Shown piece after piece: positions 21,180 through 32,870 of a stretch of 64,000 bases of DNA. The DNA comes from Anopheles merus (Eukaryota; Arthropoda; Insecta; Diptera; Culicidae). The notes under the pieces were generated by a model. It searched no databases and had not been told where the DNA came from. It worked only from the letters and a program-made list of their open reading frames with translations. Positions within the stretch are counted from its first letter, which is position 1. Every line of letters starts with the position of its first letter. The stretch covers positions 5,191,948-5,255,947 of the forward strand of contig NC_054083.1 in NCBI RefSeq assembly GCF_017562075.2, given 5' to 3'. A program made the translations under genes and the position numbers.

Positions 21180-22372
21180 AACTGCTCGAATTTGCGCAGC
21201 GGGTTGCATCAAAGTCGCAAGCGAAGAACGCGCACAGCTCAAATCAATACCTCATCATTGTAGGCGCAAAGTATTGGACAGAGCAAGAAACCGTCAATTT
21301 TTGCTGGTGTGGGTGGCCTGTGCACGAGACACCCAAACCCAAAACCACGCAGAGCAACTTGCTGCTATAATGGAATGCACATAACGCTGCGCTTAACTAC
21401 CACCGAAAACCCGTTACATAACACAAGCATACAACACACCCAAACAAAAATTTAAAAACCCCGAAACACAATAACATTACACCGGCTCGTAGCCGGTAAA
21501 ATTAGTAGGAAAAATTTACTAACATCAAGCAAGCAACGGTGCCCCAGTGGGTAGAGGTTTCATTCGAGAAACGATTCCATCGATATCGATGTGTGCGCTT
21601 TTCAATTTGGCTTGGATGAAACGTGCCTGTGCTTGTCTGGGGGCCCCTATACTTGTTTTGCAGATGTGTGCCGAAAACAGACTGCTGTTTTCACGCGAAA
21701 AATGGTATTCACATCTCAAGCCTGAGATCGTGGAGCGTGCCTGCTTTTAACGCAAAACCTTAAATTTTCACGCGGGGCCCTACTCAACTTTTGTGGTCAA
21801 CTGACAAATAGGGGAAATCGAGAAGGGGTGGTATTCATATGTCCAAAAAGGAACTGGGCGATGTTCATATTAAAATGATGTTTTATCACTATTTACATAC
21901 AACTTTTTGCGTGAATACAAGAGGTGGTTTACGGGGCCCCAACGATTATGTGGACTCTTCGATGAAGGGGCCCCGTCGGTAAGGGCCCCCGTCGGTAAGG
22001 AGGCCCCGTCAATAAGGGACCCCGTCAATAAGGGGCCCCATGCATTTGGTGTCTTGGTGTGGATGGTCGGTGCACGAGCTCACCAAAAAAAAACGCGGAG
22101 ACACTTGCTGCTAAAATCCAATGCACAGAACACAGAACAGAACGCTGCATTTAACCACAAAGAAAATCCGTTACAACAGCCACAAGCACACATCATACAC
22201 AGACAAAAATTTAAAGGCCCCTACACAAAATTTCAATACACTGGCTCCTAGCCGGAGAAATGAGCAGGAAAAATTGACACCAAGCTCGCGTCGCTTTAAA
22301 AAGCCTAGGAAGGTCGTTTGATCAACGGTGCTTCAGTGGGTTGAGGTTTCATTCGAGAAATTTATTTATTTA
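21180..22372 (+). repeat. Dispersed GGGGCCCC-rich repeat, one and a half tandem units
   Basis: The block around 21250-21600 (CGCTGCGCTTAAC, CGGCTCGTAGCCGG, GAGGTTTCATTCGAGAA) recurs at about 22040-22370 and again at 32475-32800. The block after it (ATCGATGTGTGCGCTTTT, then GTGTGCCGAAA) recurs at 31815-32100. Several GGGGCCCC or GGCCCC runs occur between 21945 and 22040. The repeat class is unknown and non-coding. Confidence 0.6.
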
Positions 22373-22389
22373 TTTTTTTATTTAATCTA

Positions 22390-25165
22390 TATAACCGACG
22401 GACCATCGTGTCTAATCGGCAACCTTATAATTACATTATATTTGCGAGTACTCTTATGTTCTACAACAGACACTGTCGAGCAACTTTGGTTAAATATTTA
22501 CAGTATTAAGAAAACGTATGTTATCGGCGCAATGTATGTTCCTCCTGACATGGCAAATAACACGTCGGTTATTCATACAATCTGTTCAACTATTGACGAC
22601 GTAGCATGTAAAGCTAATGAAATGTGTTTGTTATTCGGAGACTTCAATTTGTCAAACCTGAATTGGATACCCGATGAAACAAATCCAATTATGCTCCAAG
22701 TTGTCTACGAAAGCTCGAGGATCACGGACAACTGTCGCCTTCTTCTTGATTGTATGAATAGCAACGGACTGTACCAGATTAACAAAATTCATAATGCGTC
22801 GATTAACTACCTCGATTTGATCTTTGTATGCGACGATGTCCTGCAACAATGCTCTCCACCGACAATAACACGCTTCCCTATAGTTGTTATTGATTGCCAT
22901 CATCCGCCTATAGAGCTGTGCCTGCCGAACGGCTTAGCCAAAGCAGAACATCATACAACATCCCATCAAGAATCAGGCATGCTCGACTACAGTCGCACTA
23001 ACTTTTCGATTCTAAATGATCTACTGCAATCTTCTGACTGGTCATTCCTTGATGGAAACCCGGACGTAAACCATGCACTCGATATGTTCAATCGGAAATT
23101 TACGGAACATTTATCTGCCTGTTGCCCTATAAAACGTCCACGACAGGGTCCACCGTGGGGTAATGCTCAATTACGCCGCTTAAATCGAAACAAATCTTCC
23201 TGCTATCGGTTTTATCAAAACAGTGGAACACAACAATCAAGATTGCGGTTCATCGCTGCACACAATGTATATCGAAGCTATAATAGACAACTTCACTCTC
23301 GTTTTTTGATCCGTATACAGTTCAGCTTAAGAAGAAAACCGAAAAAATTTTGAAGGTATGTCGACACAAAACGGAAAAACAGCTCTCTGCCAGCTATAGT
23401 TTCCTTTAATGGAACAACTTCGTGTACCAAAGAGGAAACCTGCAATTTATTTGTCGATCGTTTCATGAGTTCGTTTGCCACTGAAGCTCCTGGCTTATCA
23501 TTGGATGCTGCTCTCAACAACGTGCCCTCCGACACTGTCGATGTTAATGTGCGTGACATAAACATCTCCAGAGATTCTGTGCTAAAGGCGCTCAAGCAGG
23601 TCAAACCATCCTACAACCCTGGACCTGATGGTATTCCAACCGCGGTTCTTGCCAAATCAGCGTATGTTTCCAGTAGCATGGAAATCGTCCTACATGTTTC
23701 CTGTGCATAAAAAGAGGGATAAGAGCTTACTACCGAAAACTACCGTGGCATTACTACTTTGCCTGCAGGTGCTAAGGTTTTTGAAGTCGTCGTCCAGAAC
23801 TCGCTGTTGAACTGTTGCCACTCGCTGATATTTACACGCCAACGAGGGTTCTTCCCTCGCCGCAGTGTGACCACCAATTTGGTGGAGTTTTTATCTCACT
23901 GCCATGCTGCATTCGCTTCGGGAGCCCAGATGGATGTCATCTATACCGACCTTAAGGCTGCCTTTGATCGGGTGAATCATCGCTTGTTGTTGGCGAAGCT
24001 TGCTCGTCTTGGATTCTCTACCCCTTTAGTGGAGTGGTTCGAATCTTACCTCACCAATCGTCGATATTGCGTCAAAGTTGATTGTATGACATCTAGGGAA
24101 TTCGTGAGTTGTTCAGGCGTGCCACAGGGTAGTAACCTTGGACCCTTGCTGTTTTCTCTATTTTTCAATGACGTTACTACTGTAGTAAGGGAATCTGAAT
24201 GTTTATTGTATGCGGACGATCTTAGACTTTTTTTTCCTGTGAGGTGTTTTGGTGATTGTCTTGTCCTGCAAGCATCGATCAACTCTTTTTCCGACTGGTG
24301 TCTGAACAACGACCTACAAATTTCTGTTGATAAATGTTTGTCCATGTCGTTTCACCGTTCTAATTGTCCAATAGTGTTTAACTACTGCATCTCCGGTACA
24401 CAATTACAACGACACAGTGCAGTAAAAGACTTAGGAGTTACTCTTGACCGTAAACTTGACTTTCATGTGCATCATAACGAAATTATTGATAGAGCGAACA
24501 GAATGCTAGGATTTATACGCAGGCAGTCGAGAGAATTCTCCGACCCACATTGTCTTGTCGCACTCTACAAATCACTAGTCAGATCCATCCTAGAATACTC
24601 CTCAGTAGTTTGGTGCCCATCGTCGTCGTTATGGTCGAATAAGATTGAGTCAGTGCAGAACAAAATCACCCGTTTGGTCTTACGGTTCACACCCTGGCGT
24701 AACGTAGCAGCGAGACCTAGTTATCATGCCCGGTGTTTAATTTTTGGACTCGAATCTCTCGCTACTCGTCGCGAAACGGCGCAAATATTGTTCATGAAAA
24801 AAATCATCCTAGGAGAGATAGATTCACCGGACCTTTTAGCTAGAGTTAATTTCCACGTACCTGCTCGTATTTTAAGAAACTTTAGGCTACTAAGAGTTGA
24901 CCAAACTAGACGTGCATATAGCGATAATGAACCTTTGACTGCGATGGCTATCCGATTTAATGCGCACTATGACTCTTTCGATTGGAATTCCCTAGGTTTA
25001 CCTGTTTTTCTTGTTGTGATACTCTTTGTTATTTATTTTGTGCTGATGTTACATTGTACCGTGATGCTTTATGTTATTATAAGTTTAGTTTATAAGATCA
25101 GTTATAAGGCCAATTATGGCCAATCACTTAACATTTACAAATAAACAAATAAACATTTAAGGAGC
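22390..25165 (+). pseudogene. Q/T1-like non-LTR retrotransposon, 5'-truncated and broken
   Basis: The remains of an endonuclease domain come first (YVPPDMANN, LLFGDFNLSNLNW, INYLDLIFVCDD and HHPPIEL). Then the RT follows: YNPGPDGIP, TDLKAAFDRVNHRLLL, SGVPQGSNLGPLLFSL, LLYADDLRLFF and VKDLGVTLDRKLDFH. The protein ends near 25144. A UGA at 23351-23353 interrupts a frame that otherwise continues to 23710. Around 23650-23760 a deletion of some tens of bases plus frame changes removes RT motif 1-2 sequence. The 3' end is AT-rich with AAATAAAC repeats. The first part of the endonuclease is missing. The motif GVPQGSNLGPLLF is typical of mosquito Q/T1 or related CR1/jockey elements; the clade is an inference. 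Confidence 0.85.
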
Positions 25166-25387
25166 ATATAAATAAACCTCTAGTTATAAGCCATCGTTAA
25201 ATGTGACTCCTTGAACATGGAAGTAGACATACTAAAATCGAGCAAATCTAACACTTCATTGAACTCGAGGGACATACGTATAATAGGGTGTCACTGGCTA
25301 TGGTTGTTGCGGGTACGCGGCACACGGAGATGGAAATTAGATCTAAGAATCCGACAGGGAGCGAACAAATTGATGCTGGCTAGTAAT
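25166..25387 (-). pseudogene. 3' end of a minus-strand Q/T1-like element (continues at 30437)
   Basis: The minus-strand frame gives INLFAPCRILRSNFHLRVPR, then after one stop MSLEFNEVLDLLDFSMS. These are the C-terminal residues of the same non-LTR protein whose upstream part ends at 30437. The Mag-like LTR element separates them. This element meets the plus-strand non-LTR element tail to tail near 25165. Confidence 0.75.
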
Positions 25388-25682
25388 TGTTGTGAGCTAA
25401 CCTGGACCAGATGGATTGCGCGTGAGCGACCATCGGTTGATGTGTGCGTGCAATCCATCCGGGACATCGTTTGCGCGGTCAACGGGCTCGACCGGCAAAC
25501 ACGCCGGCACTTGGCAACTGGCAATTCAAGGAAGCGCACGGAAAGGGAACGGCGGGAACTGTCCGCGTTTTACGTTAGAATAACGTCTAAGAGTTTTTAT
25601 GTTAATATAAGTTCAATGTTTCGTTTTATGTTAACAACGCGTGTACCTCTCTGTGTTACCCAAGAAAGAAAGGAACATAACA
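25388..25682 (+). repeat. 5' LTR of Mag-like Gypsy element
   Basis: It starts TGTTGTGAGC and ends GGAACATAACA (295 bp). Compared with the 3' LTR it lacks a 21-bp block after GGATTG and differs at about seven other sites (about 2.4%). GTAAT precedes it at 25383-25387 and follows the 3' LTR at 30437-30441, giving a 5-bp target duplication. A TGG primer site (TGGCGACGAG) follows at 25684. Confidence 0.92.
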
Positions 25683-25793
25683 CTGGCGACGAGTAGAAAA
25701 AAAAACAGGAAAAGGCTTGTGATTAGTTGTGTGCGAATTTAGTGCTGTTCTTTTAAAAAAAAAATTACGCGACCGCGAGCAAAGCGTAGAAGG

Positions 25794-28700
25794 ATGAGCA
25801 CCGGCGAAAATGGTGCACCGGACTTCTCTATGGAAGTGGACCAGAGAAGAGCATCCCTGCTGCGTGCGAGCGCGTTTGCCCCGTCGCAGCATCTTCTGCC
25901 GCCCGCGAGCGAAGGGCAAGCGTCGATGGTGCAACCGCCATTGCAGAATGCAGCTCCGCAGCCATCGCCAGCCGCATTTGCAGCGCCCACCACCGATTCA
26001 GCGATGATGATGCAGATGATGCAGCTAATGCAACAGCAGATGCAGCAGCAGCAGCAACAGATGCAGCAGCAGCAACAGATGCAGCAGCAGTAGCAGCTCA
26101 TTTCGCGTATGCTGCAACAGCCACAGTCGCTATCACAGCCGAGCCGGACTGTTCCCTCACAGGCCGTGGCCCCCTGCATTCCCGAACTCATCATGGAAGC
26201 GTTGTCGGGCAGCATCATGGAATTCCGCTATGAGGCGGAGTCAGATATCACCTTTGCTACGTGGTTTGCCCGATATAAGGATCTTTTCGCGCAAGATGCC
26301 TCTCGTCTTGATAATGCAGCGAAAGTACGCTTGCTGGTACGCAAGCTGGGCCCTGCAGAATACGCACGCTACGCCAGCTTCATACTGCCAAATGTCCCTC
26401 GTGATGAGCCGTTCGATGAAACGGTTAAGAAGCTGACCGCTTTATTTGGGAGAGCGGAAACCCTCGTGAGCAAGCGATACAAATGCTTGCAGCTGATTAA
26501 ATCACGCAATGAAGACCTGTTGTCGTTTGTCTGCCGTGTTAACCGCTCTTGTGTTAATTTTGAGTTATCGGCGATGAGCGAAGAGCCGTTTAAGTGCTTG
26601 ATACTGGTGTGCGGCTTGAAGGACGATGCCGATGCAGACGTGAGGACGAGATTGCTCTCGCGCATCGAGGAGAGAGCAGATGTCACGTTGGAGCAACTCT
26701 CCGCTGAATGTGAGCGAATCTCCAGTCTAAAGGTGGACAGCGCCATGATCGCTACTCAGGCGAAGGAGAAAGTCCTAGCGATACACAGTGCAAGTAGAAG
26801 TAAAGTGCAGCAGCAGAAACAACAAACACAGGTGCGTAGATTTCAGCAAGGGCAGCAGAATCAGCAGCGGAACAATTTCGAGGGTACAAGCAAGCCTTCC
26901 AGATCTTGTTGGTTGTGTGCCGATCCACACTGGGCCAGGGAGTGCCCGTATGCCCTACACAAGTGTTGTGATTGCGGGAGAACGGGCCACCGCGAAGGAT
27001 TTTGTAATCAGCGGAAGAAGTGGTGGCCAAAGAAGAGAAAGTTCAACAAGTGGAACAAAACCACACCGGTGGACACACGTACAGTTACCGTGAATGTACA
27101 CAGCGTGCGCCATGCAAGAAAATTTGATAATGTTTTGATCAATCGCTACAGGGTTCGCCTACAGCAAGACACCGGCTCCGATATAACTGTCATTAGACGA
27201 AAAATTTGGCAGCAGCTTGATGAGCCAACATTGAGACCGGTAGAAGTCCATGCGAGAACAGCGTCTGGTTCTCACCTTCAGCTGGATGGTGAATTCTCTG
27301 CTCAGGTAACGATTGGGGACATAACGAGGGTTGCCGTAATACGGGTAATAGCTTCTGATTTGCAGCTTCTGGGAGCCGATTTAATAGAGCTATTTGAGCT
27401 TGGTTCTGTACCGATGAACCATTTCTGTAATAGAATCGAAGCTGAATCTGAAAAATGGGAGAGTCGATTCCCCGAGGTGTTTCACCGTTCGGTGTTTTGC
27501 CCGAAGCGCCCTGTAGCATATGCGATGCAAGCAACGGTGGATAAAGAGCTCGATCACTTGCAAGGCTTAGGCGTGATTACCCCAGTCGACTATTCGGACT
27601 GGGCAGCCCCAATTGTAGTGGTGTGGAAGAAAAATTGCAGCATAAGAATATGCGGAGATTATTCGACTGGCCTGAACGCTGCTCTCCAGTCATATGAGTA
27701 TCCACTCCCACTGCCAGACGATATATTTGCAAGATTAGCACAATGCAAATTTTTCAGTAAGATAGATTTGTCCGATGCATTTCTGCAAGTCGAGATAAAC
27801 GAGCAATATCGTCCTCTTCTAACTATTAACACGCATCTCGGATTGTATCACTATAATCGTTTACCGCCAGGCATAAAGATCGCCCCAGCCGTGTTTCAAC
27901 AACTAATCGATGCAATGCTCGCTGGAATGAAATGTACTTCTGGGTACATGGATGATGTAGTTGTTGGAGGAAGAACAGAACGCGAGCATGATGAGAACCT
28001 CCTCAATCTTTTCCGTCGTATAAAGGACTACGGATTTACAATCCGTGCGGAAAAATGCTCATTCAAAATGTTGCAGATTGAGTACCTGGGCTTTGTGAAA
28101 GATAGACAGTGTCTTAGGCCAAACCCAGCGAAGATCGACGTTATACGCAAAATGCCAGCACCAACAAACGTGAGCGAAGTTCGGTCCTTTTTAGGAGCCG
28201 TGAACTATTATGGTAAATTCCTACCGAAGATGCGAGAGCTCCGGTACCCGCTGGATGAACTGCTGAAGAACGACAGAAATTTTGAATGGACGCACGAGTG
28301 TGAGCAATCTTTCAAAAGGTTTAAGGAGCTGTTATCGTCTGATTTGCTGCTCACGCATTACGACCCAAATGCGGAAATAGTTGTGTCTGCAGACGCTTCG
28401 TCGATAGGTCTAGGCGTGATGATTAGCCATCGTTTTATGAATGGCTCCCTAAAAGTCGTGCAGCATGCATCGAGAGCCCTCACGAAGGCCGAAGCCAATT
28501 ACAGCCAGATCGACCGCGAAGGATTGGCCATTATCTTTGCTGTTAAGAAATTTCACAAGATGCTGTTTGGGCGCCATTTTCCACTACAGACCGACCATCG
28601 ACCTTTGCTTCGGATTTTTGGGTCTAGCAAAGGTATTCCGGTGTACACAGCCAACAGATTGCAGCGATTTGCATTGCAGTTGCAAATGTACGATTTCAGC

Positions 28701-30128
28701 ATCGAGTATGTGCAGACCGAGAGGTTTGGCAATGCGGACGTGCTTTCGAGACTTATTAATGAGCACACAAAACCGGATCCAGAATACATTATCGCAAGCG
28801 CTGAGTTGGAAGATGACGTAAGATACGTAGCACTAAATTTAATTAATATATTTCCACTCAATTTTAGTGACGTTGCGAAGGCCACGGCATCCGATCCGGT
28901 GCTGCAACAAGTTTACAAGTACATCATGGATGGGTGGCCCCAAAACATCATCTACGCTACAGAACTGGTTTGTTTCTACCACAGAGGCGAGGCCCTCACC
29001 ACGGTCCGAGGTTGCATTCTGTTCGGAAAAAGGGTGGTAATCCCAACCAAACTTCAGCAGCGGTGTCTAAAACAGCTGCATAAAGGGCACCCAGGAATCC
29101 AGAGGATGAAGTCCATAGCTCGGAGTTATGTCTATTGGCCACCAGTAGACAGAGATGTAGTAGACTATGTTAAAACATGCCATGCTTGCGCGATAGCGTC
29201 AAAGTCTTCGCCACGCGAGATACCGATATCCTGGCCGAGGACAAAGAAGCCGTGGCAGCGCATTCACATCGATTTCGCCGGGCCGATCGAAGGTGATTAC
29301 TTTTTGATAGCGGTAGATGCGCACACGAAGTGGCCAGAAGTGATAAAAATGCGAACAACAACAACCAGAGCAACCATCGCAGTATTATGAAGCATTTTCG
29401 CGAGATTTGGATACCCAGAAACACTGGTCAGCGATAATGGGCCGCAATTCGTCAGTGCTGATTTTTCAGCGTATTGCAGCAGTCGTGGTATTCAGCACAT
29501 CACAACGGCACCATTTCATCCCCAGTCAAACGGGCAGGCCGAGCGCTTCGTAGACACTTTCAAGAGGTCAACAAGGAAGATTGAGGAAGGTGGAGCAACT
29601 CGTGAGGAAGCTCTTGACATCTTTTTAGAAACCTACCGTACGACTCCCAATCCGGTGCTAGAGAACAAACAATCGCCAGCGGAAGCTATGCTTGGGCGAA
29701 AAGTTCGAACGGCTCTGGAACTGCTAAAACCTCCTCTTGCGTCACGAAATGAACTGGCAGTTTTAGTTCATACACGTTTTCAGTGTGGTGACCGCGTTTA
29801 TGCAAAGCTGTTTGTGCGGAACTCGTGGAAATGGGTGTCTGCACGAGTATAACGGGAGTTGGGCACCTTAATGTACGAAGTGGAGACGGATGATTTTCGG
29901 GTACATCGTCGACACGTAAACCAGCTACGGAGGCGTGAATCAAGCAATCATTGTAAAGAGCCAAGTCGTTTACCGCTAGACATTTTAATGGGCAGAGCGA
30001 CAGCGGAAACGGTTGTTACATCAACGGAGCAGCGAAGCATCCCCTGCACAGCCGATCTTCTAGAGATAGAAGGCTCCCGCGTCGGTTCGAAGGGTATCGT
30101 GTTTATTAAACAGGGGGAGATGTTGTGA
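25794..30128 (+). pseudogene. Mag-like Gypsy gag-pol, single frame with three stop codons
   Basis: One reading frame covers the whole polyprotein. The N-terminal gag has a Met/Gln repeat, followed by a capsid-like region (26150-26750) and two zinc knuckles (CWLCADPHWARECP and CCDCGRTGHREGFC). Protease follows (QQDTGSDITVI), then RT (FSKIDLSDAFLQV, GYMDDVVVGG), RNase H (VSADASSIGLG, TDHRPLL) and integrase with an HHCC finger (HKGHPGIQ, CHACAIA) and D-D-E core (HIDFAGP, SDNGPQF, NGQAERF). Fused gag-pol in one frame fits the Mag group. Three in-frame stops inactivate it: UAG 26091-26093 inside the CAG repeat, UGA 29388-29390 in the integrase core, and UAA 29850-29852 near the C-terminus. The last codons run into the 3' LTR. 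There is no envelope. Confidence 0.93.
26013..26092 (+). repeat. CAG/ATG trinucleotide repeat encoding Met/Gln tract
   Basis: A run of CAG codons with interspersed ATG in gag. It contains the UAG that splits the polyprotein, one base from CAG. Confidence 0.85.
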
Positions 30129-30436
30129 GCTAACCTGGACCAGATGGATTGCTACTGGTAACTCACCGTTGGCGCGTGAGCGATCTTCGGTTGATGTGTG
30201 CGTGCAATCCATCCGGGTCATCGTTTGCGCGGTCAACGGGGTCGACCGGCAAACACGCCGGCACTTGGCAACTGGCAATTCAAGGAAGCGCACGGAAAGG
30301 GAACGGCGGGACCTGTCCGCGTTTTACGTTAGAATAACGTCTAAGAGTTTTTATGTTAATATAAGTTCAATGTTTCGTTTTATGTTAACAACGCGTGTAC
30401 CTCTCTGTGTTACCCAAAAAAGAAAGAAACATAACA
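30121..30436 (+). repeat. 3' LTR of Mag-like Gypsy element
   Basis: It starts TGTTGTGAGC right after the polypurine tract AAACAGGGGGAGA and ends GAAACATAACA (316 bp). GTAAT follows, matching the 5' side. It is the longer LTR form. Confidence 0.92.
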
Positions 30437-31805
30437 GTAATGCCGGGGAATCGATCTCTCCGTTAAGGAGCCGGAATATAAAAAGGCATTGGGCGTTTTT
30501 GCGTCGAGAGCAGAGTGGTTCAAGTGCGAGAAGCAGACACCGCTGATGGTAGGAGGGCCGAGCATGGTGGGATTGCCATGGAAGTAGTCGAACCGCGCAC
30601 CGGCTTTGCATAATGGATTCTCCGTTGAATGGCTTCGAGACGATTGATGTCGCCAACGCCAAGCGGGCACCAGATCGGGCAGCAGTACTCCAGGCACGAC
30701 CTTACGATGGCACAGAAGATCGACTTGACGCACATGGGATCGGTAAACTCGCTACAGGTCCGCGTAATTAGACCGAGTAGCTGATTTCCCTTCGCAACAA
30801 CGCTGTCAATGTGAGGGCGAAATGACATCTTCTGCTCGAGTAGCACCCCCAGATCACGGATACATGTCGTGCGAACCAAAGCCGTGTTGAGCATAGTGTA
30901 TGTAAACGAGATAGGGTAACGGGCTCTGCTGAATGATATACACTGACATTTATCAGCACACACTTGGAGGTCGTTTCTGCTGCACCAGCTGTCGAGATTC
31001 TCAAGGATCATTTGAAGGCGTACACAGTCACTGTCGTTTCTAACTGGAGCGAATATGTTTACGTCGTCGGCGTACATTAGGTGTTGGCGTGGCGGTAAAA
31101 CAAAAGATAGATCATTTATATAGATGAGGAAGAGTAGCGGTTCCAAGTTACTCCCTTGAGGCACTCCGGAGGAGCTGGTGAAGGAGTGAGAGCGATGAGA
31201 TCCTATGCTTATATAGTACGAACGACAAGTTAAGTATCAACGCAGCCAGGTGATATGCCGGTCGAGGAAACCGAGTTTTTTAGCTCCGAGAGTAGAATAT
31301 CATGAGAGATACTATCGAACGCAGCTCTGAAGTCGATATATACTGCATCAACTTGAGTACCACGATCCATGTGGTCGAAGCTGAAACCCACAAATTCAAC
31401 AAGATTTGTGGTGGAAGATCTCGTTGGGAGAAATCCATGCTGACTAGGGCTCATATAGTTTTGAGCTGCTGTGAGTAGCGGATTGTATAGAATGAGTTCA
31501 AACACCTTTGCACAAGCGCATAGGGAAACAATGCCACGATAATTGCAAGCATGAAGTCGACTGTCCTTCTTATGGATAGGAACCATTCGCACGTGTTTCT
31601 AGGACGCAGGATACGTGCCAAGCATAAGGGAATCATAAAATATTTTGGCAAGAATGGGTGCGAGTGATTGACGGCAGTGCTTCAAAATATATGCGGGAAT
31701 ATTGTCAGGTTCAGATGATGTAGATGGTTTTATATCGCTGAGTGTGCGCGCAACTAATGCTTCGTCAATTGTGGGTATAATTAAATCGATAGCATCCTTA
31801 ACCAT
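30437..31805 (-). pseudogene. Q/T1-like non-LTR retrotransposon RT, minus strand, frameshifted
   Basis: From 31805 downward, fragments in different frames give SEPDNIPAYILKHC, then RMVPIHKKDSRLHACNYRGI, YIDFRAAFDSISHDILL, PQGSNLEPLLFLIYIND, LMYADDVNIFAP and IRDLGVLLEQKMSFRPH. The tail is FRLLNGEIDSPALL, which continues on the other side of the Mag-like element at 25387. Frame breaks lie near 31600, 31200 and 30600. The 5' part is missing: the sequence changes at about 31806 to the GC-rich dispersed repeat. Confidence 0.85.
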
Positions 31806-32870
31806 CGGATGGTTAAATCGATGTCATTGTGTGCGCTCTTGGCTGGGATGAACCGTCCTGTTCTTGTATACGAGGCCCTTGCTACCGCTTTTCGATTGTG
31901 TGCCGAAAGCAGACAGCTGGATCACACGTATAATGGTATTCAAATTCCTGGCCTGGGATAGTGGATTGTGTGTGTCTTTTAATGCAAAAACTAAAATTTT
32001 CATTCTTGGCCCTAATCGAACACATCAAGTTTGTGGACCGAAGAGAAGGGTAAATGGGAAAGGTTTCAGTTAGAAGGAAGGGGGGAAGGGTATAAAAATA
32101 CTGAAGGAACCTATGGACCATGTTCATTTACAATATATATGGTTTTTATCGACTATTTAAATTTTTGCAAATACAACAAGACAAAAAAATTACAGCTGCA
32201 TCTACACACAGCCATATACATCCATAATACGTAGAACAATCTCCATTGCCTCGGCCATTTGGGGGCCCCGTTGATGATCCCGTCGATTGAGGGGCCCCTT
32301 CCATTTGGTGTTGTCAACCCAATATACCCCCATTTTCCCCCGGGGGTTATGTTTACAATCAGATTTACTATTACTACTAGACCTATCAGAAGCATATTTA
32401 TTTTATTTATCAGAAGCATTTTACTATCAGAAGCAGAAAACATTTGCCTTTTTAACATGTACAATATTTTTACCTTAGTTGGAAGCGCAGAACGCTGAGA
32501 TACATCCCCACAGCTCAAAACAATATCATTTCATCATCGTTGGCCCAAAGCATTGGATCAAATGCATTGAACGCTACGCACGAGTTGGGTAAAGCGAAAA
32601 TCCGTTACAAGAGATGCCTCACGCAAACTACATGCACATACAACATTAAAAGGCTCCGAAACCGATCTCAACACAACGGTTCGTAGCCGTAGAAATTAGC
32701 AAGAAAAATTGGCTGACACCAAGCACGGTCTTTTTATCTGTTGAGGTTTCATTCAAGAATCGATTCCGATGTCGATGTGCGCGCTTTTTAATTTGGCCTG
32801 TGTCTATGTTATCACGCAAAAACTAAGAAATCGTGCCCCGGCTAACCTTTGGGGCCCCAGTCAAAATTGT
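31806..32870 (+). repeat. Second copy of the dispersed GGGGCCCC-rich repeat
   Basis: It follows the order of the 21180-22372 copy: ATCGATGTCATTGTGTGCGC, GTGTGCCGAAAGCAGACAG, GGGGCCCC at 32261-32300, then the CGTAGCC/GAGGTTTCATTCAAGAA block to 32780. It is diverged and non-coding. Confidence 0.6.
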
